Notes under the pieces: generated by a model
What the model was told of the DNA's origin: nothing
What the model saw: the letters and a program-made list of their open reading frames with translations, nothing else
The model's database searches: none
Position numbers and translations under genes: made by a program
Assembly: GCA_905331475.1 (NCBI GenBank)
Contig: CAJNYU010000502.1
Coordinates: 1-64,000, forward strand
Direction of reading: 5' to 3'
Source: Rotaria socialis
Lineage: Eukaryota; Rotifera; Eurotatoria; Philodinida; Philodinidae
Length of the DNA: 64,000 bases
Shown: positions 38,301 to 48,919 of the stretch, piece by piece
Position numbering within the stretch: the first letter of the stretch is position 1
Layout: every line of letters begins with the position of its first letter

Positions 38301-41300
38301 TCATACAAGGAAGTCTCATTAAAATATATTCTACTGATTTTCTTACTAATTGAAGATTTTGCTTGATTAATTCCTTGCGTTTTTTTTTGTCTGTTTCTTC
38401 GTCGTAAGTGAAGCATGATGATGAAGATCATTGTCTTTTTTTTTGTTTTTGTTGGAACGTTGTTTTCACACTTGAATAATAACAAATGAGAGAAAAAAAA
38501 CGAGAGATATTTTGCGATCCTATCCTATCTAATAGTCGTGATCAGATTTTCTCATATTTGTACGATCTAGTGAACAAAAAAAAAGAATATATATATATAT
38601 ATCAATGAAATAAAAATGCAAAGCTATCATAGTTGTTCTCCTTCCAAACCCATGGTATTCATATCACGAGAAAAATGACAAATAGAAATAGAAGTCATCA
38701 ACAAGAATGTTTGAATATTCAAAACTATAAAAGAATCTATAAATCACAATTTACCAAATGTCGACAAAGTAAACGAGCTCAGGTATATATATATATGTAT
38801 TTAAAATTTATTTTTTTCTTGATTAATTTTTAAAAAAATTTGCAATTTACAAAAAAAACTCGATCTATCCGTATGATAAAAATTAGATGTAGTGACAAAT
38901 TTATTAGTTCCGTTGTTTTCTTTATTTTCAAATCCTTGTAATCTTTCTTTTTTTATTATTATTAACGTTTATAGTATAACAACAATAGTTGTTCAATGAG
39001 AAACAATTATTTGTCGTTAAATCATTTTGAGTTATCTTTCCTGTTTCGAAAGCCTCGATACTTAGCCTATCTATAATCTGGGGAATAACATTTTGTTTTT
39101 TCTCCTACATTTATTTTTTATGAGTTTGCGTGTACGCACACTCAGCATCACATCATTTGGAATCGATCACTTCCGGCACAATGCACACGATGCATTTTAT
39201 TTTATTGTTTGGTTCATATCTATACATTGAAAGTCTTCGTTCTCCTTTCTCCTATAAAACATTATTCTACGTTAAACTATATTTAACTTATTATTTCTTT
39301 TACATAAGCGCTTAATAAATGCATTGTTATGAATTGAAATAGACAATTTATGTTTTTAGCGAAGATATGAATCACAAGAAAGTCTATTCATATTTATTGA
39401 TATACACATAATAGTATCTAATCGATGTAATCAATAGAGAAAATGAATGAAACAATGTTGTCTTTACTACTTGGTCTTTTTGTTCTCAGTCGGTACTGTC
39501 AATCGAAAAAGACTAAATTATTGATTCCACGCGCGCTGCCATGCGTCCGTTTTAGCATTGGATCTATTTGTATGGACTAGTGAAATGACTTGCGCGTAGC
39601 TACGAGACAGAAAATATGTGTAGCGTATGAATAACAGACGGCGATGAAAAAGAACAAAGAAGGACTAGTCGTTGTAGCATTGCATGCCATTGAGTTTTTA
39701 AGGATTATAAGAGTAAGAAACTTTATTAGTCAACAACAGATCGTAGCGAATCGAAAATAGAGTTACTCTCTTTTCTTCCATTCTATTTTTGCTTCACATT
39801 CACACGCATAGATTCACAAACAACAATCAATCACTATTACTACAACAACAATAACAATAAGAACAACGATGACGACGACGACGACGACGACGACGACAAC
39901 GATAACAAAATCCATTGAAATAATCTTTTATATATATATATTTATATTTATATTTATCTCATGTTCATAAGAGAATTATGCGGAGTAATAGTACTAGTGC
40001 GCCTGATGATCGTGATCATAATCACCATCGTCATTTATTTATTCGAAATTTTCTCAGCGACTTTCGTCGTCAGTCGAGTGTCAATGATTATAAATTTGCA
40101 AATGCATTGGTATGTACAAAACTTATCAAATAAATCTATTCTTCTCAGGAGATTTAGATAAAATTAAATTCACTCGACATATTATTGTAGTATCAATAGA
40201 CTTCATTTTTTTTTCGTTCTTCAGAGATTGAAATCTCTAATGAAATAAGAATAGATGTCAAAAGAGAGAAGCTGCTATTTTTTCTTCTGATTATTATATT
40301 TATAGAAATCTATTTTAGAATCTCTCCAGAGATCTATCTATTGTTATCAATGATATATCTTACAGGTTAAAAAAGATTCTTATGCGTAACTCCCTAGGCG
40401 ATTTAGAAGCATTTTTAAGATAAATTTTTAATAATATTAGTTAAAGATTCTTATGCGTAACTCCCTCGGCAATTTAGAAGCATTTTAAAGATAACTTTTT
40501 AATAATATTAGCTAAAGATTCTTATTTCTTTTTGTTGTTGTGTTTTGTTTTGTTTTCATTAATCTCTTTTAATGAAGAAAGATTCAATGGATTTATGTTT
40601 CGATATTTCTGTTAGATTCTTATATTTCTAACAACATGACATGTTTTTTCCTCTGGCATTTTTCTTTTCTTCCATCACAATGAGACTCAATAAATAAAAT
40701 AAAAAAACATGGGATGGAATGACGATCATAGCTATGATCCGAGAATAAGATTTCAAAATTGTCTTGTTTTTTCTTTGTCCGATTTTTTCCACGCAATCTA
40801 TCATAGTTGTCATCTTGTTTTCTCCCTCTTGATATTCTACTGAAAATATTACGTTAGATCAATGTCATCATATAGCTGAATATCTAAAAACGAAGAATAC
40901 AGTGTTGATCTCTTAAGAATTTTCTGTTGTTGAAATGTCGAGGTTAGAATTCTAATGCTAACAAAAATAGATAAGCTTTAACCATATCGAGCGATTCGGA
41001 GAGCAATAATGATGACGACTTGAGTGATATGAAATAATGAGAATTTACTGTAACTTAATATTTATTATTTCATTCATACGAATAATACAGATAGACAGAA
41101 AAAAGGAGATAGAATCGTAATTTTACTGAAAAAAAAATCGCATGTGCTAATTATCATCAAATGAAGAAAGACATGAAGACATCTTTCCGTTTGAAATGAA
41201 AGTAATCATTCGGTTCATTATTAGACTTCATCTTATACCACCTTCTTTTTTTTTACGGATATAGGCGTTCTTCTTTTCTTCTCTCGTAATTTTGAAAGAA

Positions 41301-44300
41301 GTCTAATGAGACAGGTAAAATGTAAAGAAGTAAGTTTCGTTGTTTCGATTTTTATGCATATCAAAAAGAAATGACATATTCAAACAGAAAATCGCTGTTC
41401 TTTCAGTCTTTTTTCTCCATTGATGCGCTACACATATTCTAGTGACAGAAAAATACACCAACTGATGCTTAACAAGAATAATATTTATCACTGCTGCTAG
41501 CAACAGTGAGAGAACGACAGAGAGAAACGATCTACCAAATAATAAAGAGATAGAATAGTAAAATGATAGACGAAGAGAAGAGAGCAAAAGCGTTTTGATT
41601 CATCCAAAGCTCATTTTGTTACTAAAACTAAAAACAAAAAAAAAGAGACAGGAAGAGAGACAACACACATTCTACTCCCTCGTGTCGTGTTCAATTTCCC
41701 ACACTCCCTTTTTGTTTTCTCTTTCGGTGTCTGTCTCTTCTCTACACAAAAGTTCTGAATCCAACAGCAATAAAAAGTCATGATACCGTCAAAGATTACA
41801 TTTTATCATGCTCCGCTAAAAATCATTAAGGCTAAGGTATAAAGATTTATAGAATAATATTTGATCTCATCTGATCAATTGGTTTTAAATTAATATATAT
41901 ATATATATATCGGCTTGTCCAAACGTAACGCTGTAATATTTTGACAAATTGTTTTGCAATTATCTCGAAAGGCATAAGAGTTAATAAGGTCGCTCAAACG
42001 TCATTCGACGCAGCTCATCATAATCTATTTATGCTGCAAAAATGACCTAGTTTGACTGTACTCTCACGCTTCTAGAAAGGTGTTATCATTGCGTAACACT
42101 GCCAAAACAGGATCCTTTTTTCTAGGGCTGCTTTTAAAACTCTAATTTTTTGACAAATTATTTCTTCAAATGAAATGCTTATGGTACCAGTTTTTGTAGA
42201 GAATTGAATGGGCTTTTAAGCAGTAGAAAATATTTTTTCTAAACTATTTTCGCTCAGATAAAAAATGCAAAAGACAAACGTAACGCTGTGACACGTTTTT
42301 TTGTCGACCAAATTTGAAGCACTTAACATGCCTAAAAATATTTAATATTTATATATATATATATATTGATCACCGCCCTGTATATATCCTTCTGTAAAAA
42401 AAATCAAATTGCTACATCGAAATACTAGCTCAATAATTGTAGAGTAAGTTAGAAGCTGTACAAGAGCTTAGGAGTTGTCATGAAGAATGAGAGTAACAAA
42501 TTAATAGACAGTTTTGTAGAGAATGGAATTCTGCATCGAATGGTATATTACTCTGCATTTTTGTTTTAAATTTCTTAGTTAGACAATTGAAAATACGAAT
42601 TTTGAAAACTTTAAAATGCGGTTTTCGATGCCAAAACTCAATTCTTTAAGAAAAGAGTCCAAATTCATAATCAGCGTAAAAGACTGTACCAGAAAATATG
42701 CTTAGATCTGTGCATATCGGAAAAAAACGTTTTTAAAACTTGATCAGCGAAGTAGCGTGTTACGTGGACAAGCCAACATACTATATATATTTTTTTTCTT
42801 TTTTGTATATTTCCAGTCACTTGCAGTTACTGATGAAGAAACTGGAGATTTATCAGCAGCACGTTTGTCGATATCGAATTCTTTAACAAGCGTTCATAAA
42901 CAATGTGAGCAAGATGATTCTGAAGCTGCAAATAAACTATTAGATATTGGCCGTGTTGCTTCATGGGCTGTTGGTTTTGAAAAATTGCTCAATGATGATA
43001 TCGGTTTACATGTGTTTACAGAGTTTTTGAAAAAAGAATTCAGCCAAGAGAATATACAATTTTGGATTGCTTGCGAAAAATTAAAAAAATTGTCAGATCC
43101 GGAAGAGGTTTGATTGATTTTTTATTTCATCGTATTAATGAATATCTTTTCTCTTTCTTTTTCCTAAAGATTCATCATGAAGCCAATGTAATTTGGTCCA
43201 CTTATTTACATGATACAGATGATGGTTCATGCCCAATAAATATAGATAGTCGAACACGACAAGAATGTCAACAATCTTTGTTAAATAAACCGAATGCTCA
43301 TATGTTTGAAAAGGCTCAATCTCAGATATTCCAATTAATGAAATATGATTCTTATAGTAGATTTCTTAAATCAAATATGTATAAAGATTGTATTATGAGC
43401 GAAATGGAAGGTAAATCTATACCATATACGAAGCAACAACTGCAGCAACTGCAACAGCAACAACAGCAACAACAGCAACAACAACAACAACAACATCAGC
43501 AGCAACAACCACAAACTCCAACAAATTATGAAGAGAGATCAAAAATACTTGATTCTTTTGTACAAATCGAATAAAAATTAGTTTTGTATTTTATTGAAAC
43601 TTTTGTTTTGCTTTTTGCTTAGACAAAATTGAAAGACGATGACAAGAAAGATAAAAAACGAAGCCCACTGTTACCTTGGACAAAAGGTAAAAATAAAGCC
43701 TGTGACTTATTTATATGTTCTCTTTGATTCATTCTTTTTAGCATTCATTAAATGGAAACGTCTATCAGGTTTGTTAATTTCTAATTATCTTATTTATTAT
43801 TGTATTCATCTAAACACGCTTCTTGATTATTTTTTTTTTCTATTCATGCTTAATTTTTCTAGCTGCGTCGGAAACAAGCAAGTTTCTTTTTTTTTGTTGT
43901 TGTTTTGCATCTATACACATAGAAAAAAAAGTAGTCTGTCTAATTAATATTGAAAAAAAGTGTGCTTTCCCCATCTGTTCGTGAAAACTCGACAGAAATC
44001 GAGCCACGAGTGGATAGAGGAATATGATAGCAATCATCATCATAAGCTTGTGCTCTTGTTACTACTAATCGTTTCGTTTGTTGATAGCTTCGTGTCAGCT
44101 GTTTGGTGTTCTGCATGCGAATGAGGTGTGAACGTAAATTAATGATTGATAGATTTGATATTTTCTTCTAGAGAAATGCATATTTATATATATATATATA
44201 CATACATACAGTATGTAAAAACACATAAAGTCTTTAGTTAGACCGGCCAAAAAAGAGCATGCCACTAATCATTACTACACAGTTTTTATACCATGATCAG

Positions 44301-47300
44301 AGCAATATATATATATATATCGAAATATTCATGCACATTATAATTTTTGCTTTTTATTATTCTTAACTTTCATTATTGTACTCTGCATATACAAAAAAAA
44401 AAGACAAAAGTGAAAATTAATGCTTATTGTAGAACTTGATTCATTGTCTGGTTATCCACTTTATCTATAAACATATTCATATATCAATTTCGGTAGCTGT
44501 GCTAGATATACGTATACTTATCATACGGTTCTACATCGTGATAAAGAATCGATATAGATTCTCTCTCTTCGTTGCAGTCACAGCCTCGGTGCGTAATACG
44601 CTCAAAGATTCCAGTGACGAATAGTGTACAGTATGCCCATTCTTTCATTGAATTTTCTACTTTCATCAGGTACATAAATAAGTATTTAAAGATTCAAACA
44701 TGATTATTCTATACTCATTTTTCTTTCAAAACTAGGACTTATTTATCTTATTAAAGAATATATTTAAAAAAAAAAACTATAAAATAATTTTATTATTTAA
44801 TATCTAGTTAAACGTGATACGCCCTCCTCTTTGTCCAATCTACATCATCAAACTGCCAATGCTAGTACAAATACTCCAATACATGAAAATTTATGTTTAT
44901 CACCATTTCTAATATCACCAATGGCTAATAAAGCAGCTTCAACTGAATTAGGTGCGATATCAACAGCACTAAGACTTGCTAGTGCACCATCGTCATCATC
45001 ATCATCTTCATTAACAGTAACAATCAATAGCGCAAATTTACCAAGTAAAATAAATAAAACTTCATCAAATATTACTCCACAAGATGCATCATCATTTAAT
45101 TTCCTTTTACGTTCAGAAATCAATCAAGAGTCAGTTCTATCTGTTGAAAAGAAAACTCTAACCGTTAGTTATTCTTATTCAGATTTTTATAAGAAAAAAA
45201 ACTAATCAAATGTATTCATTGTGTAGGAAACTTCATCATTATCAATCGACACATCTCGTTTTTGTCGTTTCATATTTCCTGATCAAACATCCGCTATACT
45301 TCTAACATATAACTGCACCAATGTAACTGTTCAAAAAGCAATAAATCATTTATTTGCTAAACGTGGAATAACATGGTATCGAACAGAATTATACACAATA
45401 TCGCCCAACGACCAAGTGAGTCGAAAAGAAAATAGTTTTATTTATTTATCCAAATTATTATATTGAGCAAGTGCTAATAGCGTAACTGAATGCGTATAAG
45501 GTTGTGAAGACCAAAAGGGGAATTCTGCACCTGGTGAATTATATCCGTTAAATGTTGTTGGTGTCGAAATGTTAAAATGTTTTTCGGATATCATACGTTC
45601 ATATATAGTTTCATCAATATATCCACTGACACCAACAATAGAATCGACAAGAGACTGAGTTTTAGTATCGAAATGATCTGGATCTAGAGTAGTTCCATTT
45701 AAATATTGATAAAAATTTGCTGGATACCAAAATGGTAACTGATTAAAACCTTTGACAGAACCTGAAAAAAAGCAATTAAACGGTTGATATTTAAATACAT
45801 TATCAAGAAGCCATGATATCGATTTGTTAACCATAATTTTAATTGTATCGATTTGTGGTCCATCAGTAATCCATTTTAATTTTCCTGTATTGCCATCAAG
45901 ATAAGTAAACGAAGCAATCAATATGTTGACAGTTTGTGCTGTAGAAAATACTCTATCTTCACCACTTGGTTCTGATTTTCCAAATATATTTGTATCGTTG
46001 ACACCCAAAAAATCATCATAAGATGATTTATCAGAACGAACATTATCTTGAAAAAATTTCACAACATCAGAACGATAAGTATCAGATAATAGTGAATAAA
46101 CGCGATTGAATACATCTGGTATGGCTTTCTGTTGATGACGTGCTAATTCAAGAAGAAATAGAGTACGAGATCCATACCAAAGAAAATTATAATGTGATGG
46201 ATAATAGACTTGAGCTAGATCAGGACGATTCTTCATTGAGTTTTTTATTGACCATGCTATTAATGATGCTGTCGATAAATATAACGTCTAAACATAAATA
46301 CATCATTTATCACTATCAAACTCTATAATTAGAAATTCAGATGTAATCGTTAGTAGTTGATAAATATTTCTTTGATGAGAGAGATAGAGAGAGAAACAGA
46401 AACAGAAACAAAAAAAAAGAGCTCCAAAAAACAAACCGTAATAAATACATTGTTTTAAATATTAGTGTATATTTAAATTTTTCTAGCTATTACTAACTAC
46501 GTTTTTTTAAAGATGAAGCGAAAAATGTCATCCTTCTCTTTGCAAATATTATAGTGAATTATATCTTAGTCTCATCGAGGCATGTAGGTGTATGCGACTT
46601 AGATCATGGAAAAGAAAAGCAATTATTTTCATAAAATCCTATTGCTTAGAATGAAACCAATTCTATTAGATTTCACGTTGAAATTCATTCGAGATTTTAA
46701 TATAAGTTCTTTGTTTTTATTACAAAACTACTTCGATTGTACTTTATTATTTTGATTTTTCTCCTACATAAAAGATAGTTCAATGTGTCAACATATTTCA
46801 GTGTTCATGCATTATCTCAGTTCGATAAATATAAGTGGGTTCGTCAAAATTTCATTTTAGAAGTACTAGTTTTCATATAACAACAATGATTTAAAGACTC
46901 GAAACAAAAATATTTACTTGCATATCCTGATTAAAATAATCTTTAAAATCAAGTAAATCATACATAATAGCACTTGTAATTCCATATAAAACATTAGCAC
47001 CAACAGTAACATCAACATTATTTAGATTGAATGGCATTCTAATGCATTTCTGCGCTGCCGTTCGAACTTCAGTTATATTTTGTGCCCATGTTGTGACAAT
47101 AATTGCTTGTGGATTATCTCGAATAAAATCTCTCATCCAAAAATATGTTCTTGGATCGATCGTATTCTGATCCAAGTATGGACTTGAAGGTCTATAAGCG
47201 TAGCGTAATGTTAAATCAATTAGTTTTTTCATATTCGAATTAGTTTGTAACCAACGAAAATAAAGTGATGGATATTTATCTTGTAATAATTTTAATTGTA

Positions 47301-48919
47301 CACCTAGACCTATATTTAAATATGTATCATCGAAATCAGGTGGAATTTCAAAAGCATTTTTTAATCCTTCGCTAATTGAACGAATTTTATCGATTAATTG
47401 TGCAATGTTTTTTATTCCAAGGGCTTTTAAAATATCTTCAAGACGTTCAAGATTATCATTTAAATCTGTAATTAAATCACGTAAATTATCTGGTGTTGAT
47501 TCCCATGCATTTGTTGTTTGATTATATGTTTGAGACCAAAATGTCATCAATGGAACAGAAGATTCATTTTGATTATGATCATGAAAGGTTTCGATTGCAT
47601 CGACTGCTAATGACAAATGTTCATTATCGATTGTTTTTGGAGCACGACCATACATATTTGTTTCTAATAGAACAGAGGCTATCCAACTATGACAAGAGAA
47701 AATTTTATTTTGTTCTGATTTGAAAATGAAAACTATTGAAAACATACCCAGTAGCAAACATATTGTTATCAAAAACGTTAATATATTTATTTTTACGTAA
47801 CTCAGCTTGAGCTGGTTCCCCAAAAAAATTTAATCGAACTTCAGACCGGTAAAGACCTAGTTTCTTTTCCCATTGTGGAAATTTATATTCAGCCGGTTTT
47901 AAAACCTAAATATAAAATTAATCAATGCATCTAGAAAACATATGATTTACTTGTTCTTCACTGATTATTTTAATTAATTTATCCATTACTTGCTCAATTG
48001 GTGGACTTGCATTTGTATAATAAATACAGAAGCAAAGCAACAGATAAAATATTTTATGTAATGTCATCATCATAAGAAAAATATAAATGTGTTGTTTTTC
48101 AATATTTTGCTTCTTTTTTATATTCATATCTTATTTTATCTATATCTATATCTATATCTATGTATATATTACAGCTGTTTATACTTGAATCATAAGTTTA
48201 TTATTTTTGTTTTTATCGTTCTATTTCAGCAGCCAATTGATATTCAAGAGCCATTATCAACGTTATCTGGAAAAGAAATTCGTGTTGAAATACGTGTTCT
48301 TATACGTATTGATCTTCCACAAAAAATTCTATGCGTACGATGCGATCCGAAACGAACACTGTTACAAATGTTGCAACCTATCGTTGATAAATTAAAATTA
48401 TCTATTGGACAATTTGTTTTTTATGCGGTATGAACAAGAATTCGTCGTTTCTTAATATAAAGAACTTTTTTTTTAGAATGATTCGCTGATACCACTGAAT
48501 CTCAATGATTTAGTTTGTACTTATGATAATCAACGAATTTTTACATTAACGAAAACAGCTTCTGGCGTAGGTGAGTTGAGAGAATCGATACAATGCATAG
48601 TATCAATATTTTAATTTTTTTTTTTTTTTTTTGTAAAGATATGTCGAGTAGACAAAAATTAAAAGTAATAAATGATATATTTGAAATGATATCAGAAAAT
48701 GATGAAGATATTAAATTTGATGAATGCGGAATTTTAAAACCAGTTACATTATCGAAATCAACTATTGTTGTTGTAGGCTAATTAATTTAGAATTTTTTAA
48801 AACACGTATGTTTATTTTGTTCATAGTCAAATGATGATTATCCTCATGCATCTACACTCGATACCTCATCAACATGCGACAGTGATCGTATGGAATCTTT
48901 TTTTAAAACTAATCACTAG
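29334..48919 (+). CDS. RGS12: RGS12/loco-type regulator of G-protein signalling with tandem Ras-binding domains
   Basis: GTPase-activating protein for G-alpha subunits with two Raf-like Ras-binding domains. Common exons: 42817-43107, 43170-43559, 43623-43686, 43742-43768, 44578-44613, 44808-45163, 45227-45415, 48230-48427, 48477-48570, 48639-48772, 48827-48919 (623 residues, all in frame). RGS domain from [20 protein letters not shown] through [14 protein letters not shown] to [19 protein letters not shown]; then a polyglutamine run; RSPLLPWTK as in RGS12; a Ser/Thr-rich linker; RBD1 ([18 protein letters not shown]); RBD2 ([17 protein letters not shown]). I see no PDZ, PTB or clear GoLoco motif. 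At least seven Met-initiated phase-0 exons lie upstream and are listed separately. The 36 bp exon 44578-44613 is less sure; reading through its donor gives a stop, so it could also end a short form. Confidence 0.85.
30448..30654 (+). CDS. Candidate alternative first exon B of the RGS gene
   Basis: 69 codons from [20 protein letters not shown] to EDIRIVQ, ending at CAG|GTAGAA in phase 0. Basic, Ser-rich, no recognised domain. It may splice to exon 31644-31730 and then to the common exon at 42817. Confidence 0.55.
31644..31730 (+). CDS. Candidate internal exon of the RGS gene
   Basis: A TTTTAG acceptor, 29 in-frame codons ([20 protein letters not shown] and on) and donor GAG|GTAAAA, phase 0 on both sides. 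It has no start of its own at the 5' edge, so it most likely follows exon 30448-30654. Confidence 0.5.
33905..34165 (+). CDS. Candidate alternative first exon C of the RGS gene
   Basis: 87 codons from [20 protein letters not shown] to ASFTTSTL, ending at TTG|GTATGT in phase 0. The tail is rich in Arg, His and Ser ([20 protein letters not shown]), with RRxS-type sites a basophilic kinase could phosphorylate. An alternative partner is the phase-0 frame 34582-34665, which opens after a TTTTAG acceptor and ends in TAA after 27 codons, giving a short 114-residue product. Confidence 0.55.
34582..34665 (+). CDS. Possible short terminal exon after first exon C
   Basis: Begins after CTTTTAG in phase 0, encodes [20 protein letters not shown] plus seven residues and ends at TAA. 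The composition is basic. If used with 33905-34165 it would yield a small basic protein without the RGS domain. It could be chance. Confidence 0.25.
   Translation, partial: QRRMLNLLRSTKLKLFQQRKTLRNYAK
37441..37545 (+). CDS. Candidate alternative first exon D of the RGS gene
   Basis: 35 codons from [20 protein letters not shown] to PLPSHVVQ, ending at CAG|GTTCGA in phase 0. The ATG has ACA at -3 to -1, a good start context. The frame is open upstream as well, but the residues there are low complexity. The hAT-like MITE begins 113 bp after this donor. Confidence 0.5.
37659..38040. mobile_element. hAT-type fold-back MITE with 8 bp target duplication
   Basis: The element starts TAGGGGCGGCACTTTAACTT and ends with the inverse AAGTTAAAGTGTCACCCCTA. 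It is bounded on both sides by the identical 8-mer GCATCAGC (37651-37658 and 38041-38048). Terminal TAGGGG-type repeats plus 8 bp duplications are the signature of hAT transposons. Almost the whole 382 bp folds back on itself, with many CTTTAAACTTTAA motifs. It has no coding capacity, so it depended on a transposase encoded elsewhere. Confidence 0.9.
38675..38782 (+). CDS. Candidate alternative first exon E of the RGS gene
   Basis: 36 codons from [20 protein letters not shown] to RQSKRAQ, ending at CAG|GTATAT in phase 0. Strongly basic and Gln/Asn-rich. A TA-rich run lies about 80 bp upstream of the ATG. Confidence 0.45.
39867..39905. repeat. (GAC)n microsatellite
   Basis: About ten GAC units in the region just before first exon F, in what would be its 5' UTR or promoter. 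Confidence 0.85.
39978..40109 (+). CDS. Candidate alternative first exon F of the RGS gene
   Basis: 44 codons from [20 protein letters not shown] to NDYKFANAL, ending at TTG|GTATGT in phase 0. The donor context CATTG|GTATGT is the same as that of first exon C. His/Asp/Arg-rich, no recognised domain. Confidence 0.5.
40375..40527. repeat. 71 bp tandem repeat, about two copies
   Basis: GATTCTTATGCGTAACTCCC begins at 40375 and again at 40446, and a third partial copy (AAAGATTCTTAT) starts at 40514. The two full copies differ at a few positions. It lies in the intron after first exon F. Confidence 0.85.
41780..41836 (+). CDS. Candidate alternative first exon G of the RGS gene
   Basis: 19 codons ([19 protein letters not shown]) and donor AAG|GTATAA in phase 0, the nearest Met-initiated exon to the common exon at 42817. 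Short, so tentative. Confidence 0.4.
41911..42775. mobile_element. Non-autonomous DNA transposon-like element upstream of the RGS exon
   Basis: Left end GGCTTGTCCAAACGTAACGC (from 41912) matches the inverse of the right end GCGTGTTACGTGGACAAGCC (to 42774), with small gaps. The internal stretch at about 42275-42295 repeats ACAAACGTAACGCTGTGACA. About 860 bp with no coding capacity. TA-rich DNA borders both sides, compatible with a TA target. The right end lies only about 40 bp before the acceptor of the common RGS exon. Confidence 0.65.
43437..43509 (+). repeat. CAG/CAA run encoding polyglutamine in the RGS gene
   Basis: About 22 Gln codons, mixed CAG and CAA, with one Leu and one His interruption, directly after the RGS domain. 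Mixed codons suggest the tract is kept as protein and is less prone to slippage than a pure CAG run. Confidence 0.9.
45442..48073 (-). CDS. Secreted protein of unknown function nested in an RGS intron
   Basis: Four exons on the minus strand: 47951-48073, 47748-47905, 46918-47686, 45442-46287; 631 residues in frame. The N-terminus [20 protein letters not shown] ending NASPP is a clear signal peptide. The mature part is mostly helical-looking, with many N-glycosylation sequons (NQT, NGT, NIS, NES) and aromatic motifs such as [43 protein letters not shown] and [20 protein letters not shown]. No membrane segment follows. I do not recognise the family. The gene lies wholly inside the RGS intron 45416-48229, antisense to it; its stop codon is 26 bp from the RGS exon boundary. 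An upstream in-frame ATG at 48127 would add 18 Lys-rich residues and spoil the signal peptide. Confidence 0.85.

Noticed and set aside
39867..39905. Possible CRISPR-like or regulatory repeat
   Set aside because: It is a plain trinucleotide microsatellite; no spacers.
42757..42816. Extension of the RGS exon upstream into a Phe-rich leader
   Set aside because: It reads through the TTCCAG acceptor and the end of the transposon-like element; splicing at 42817 is better supported.
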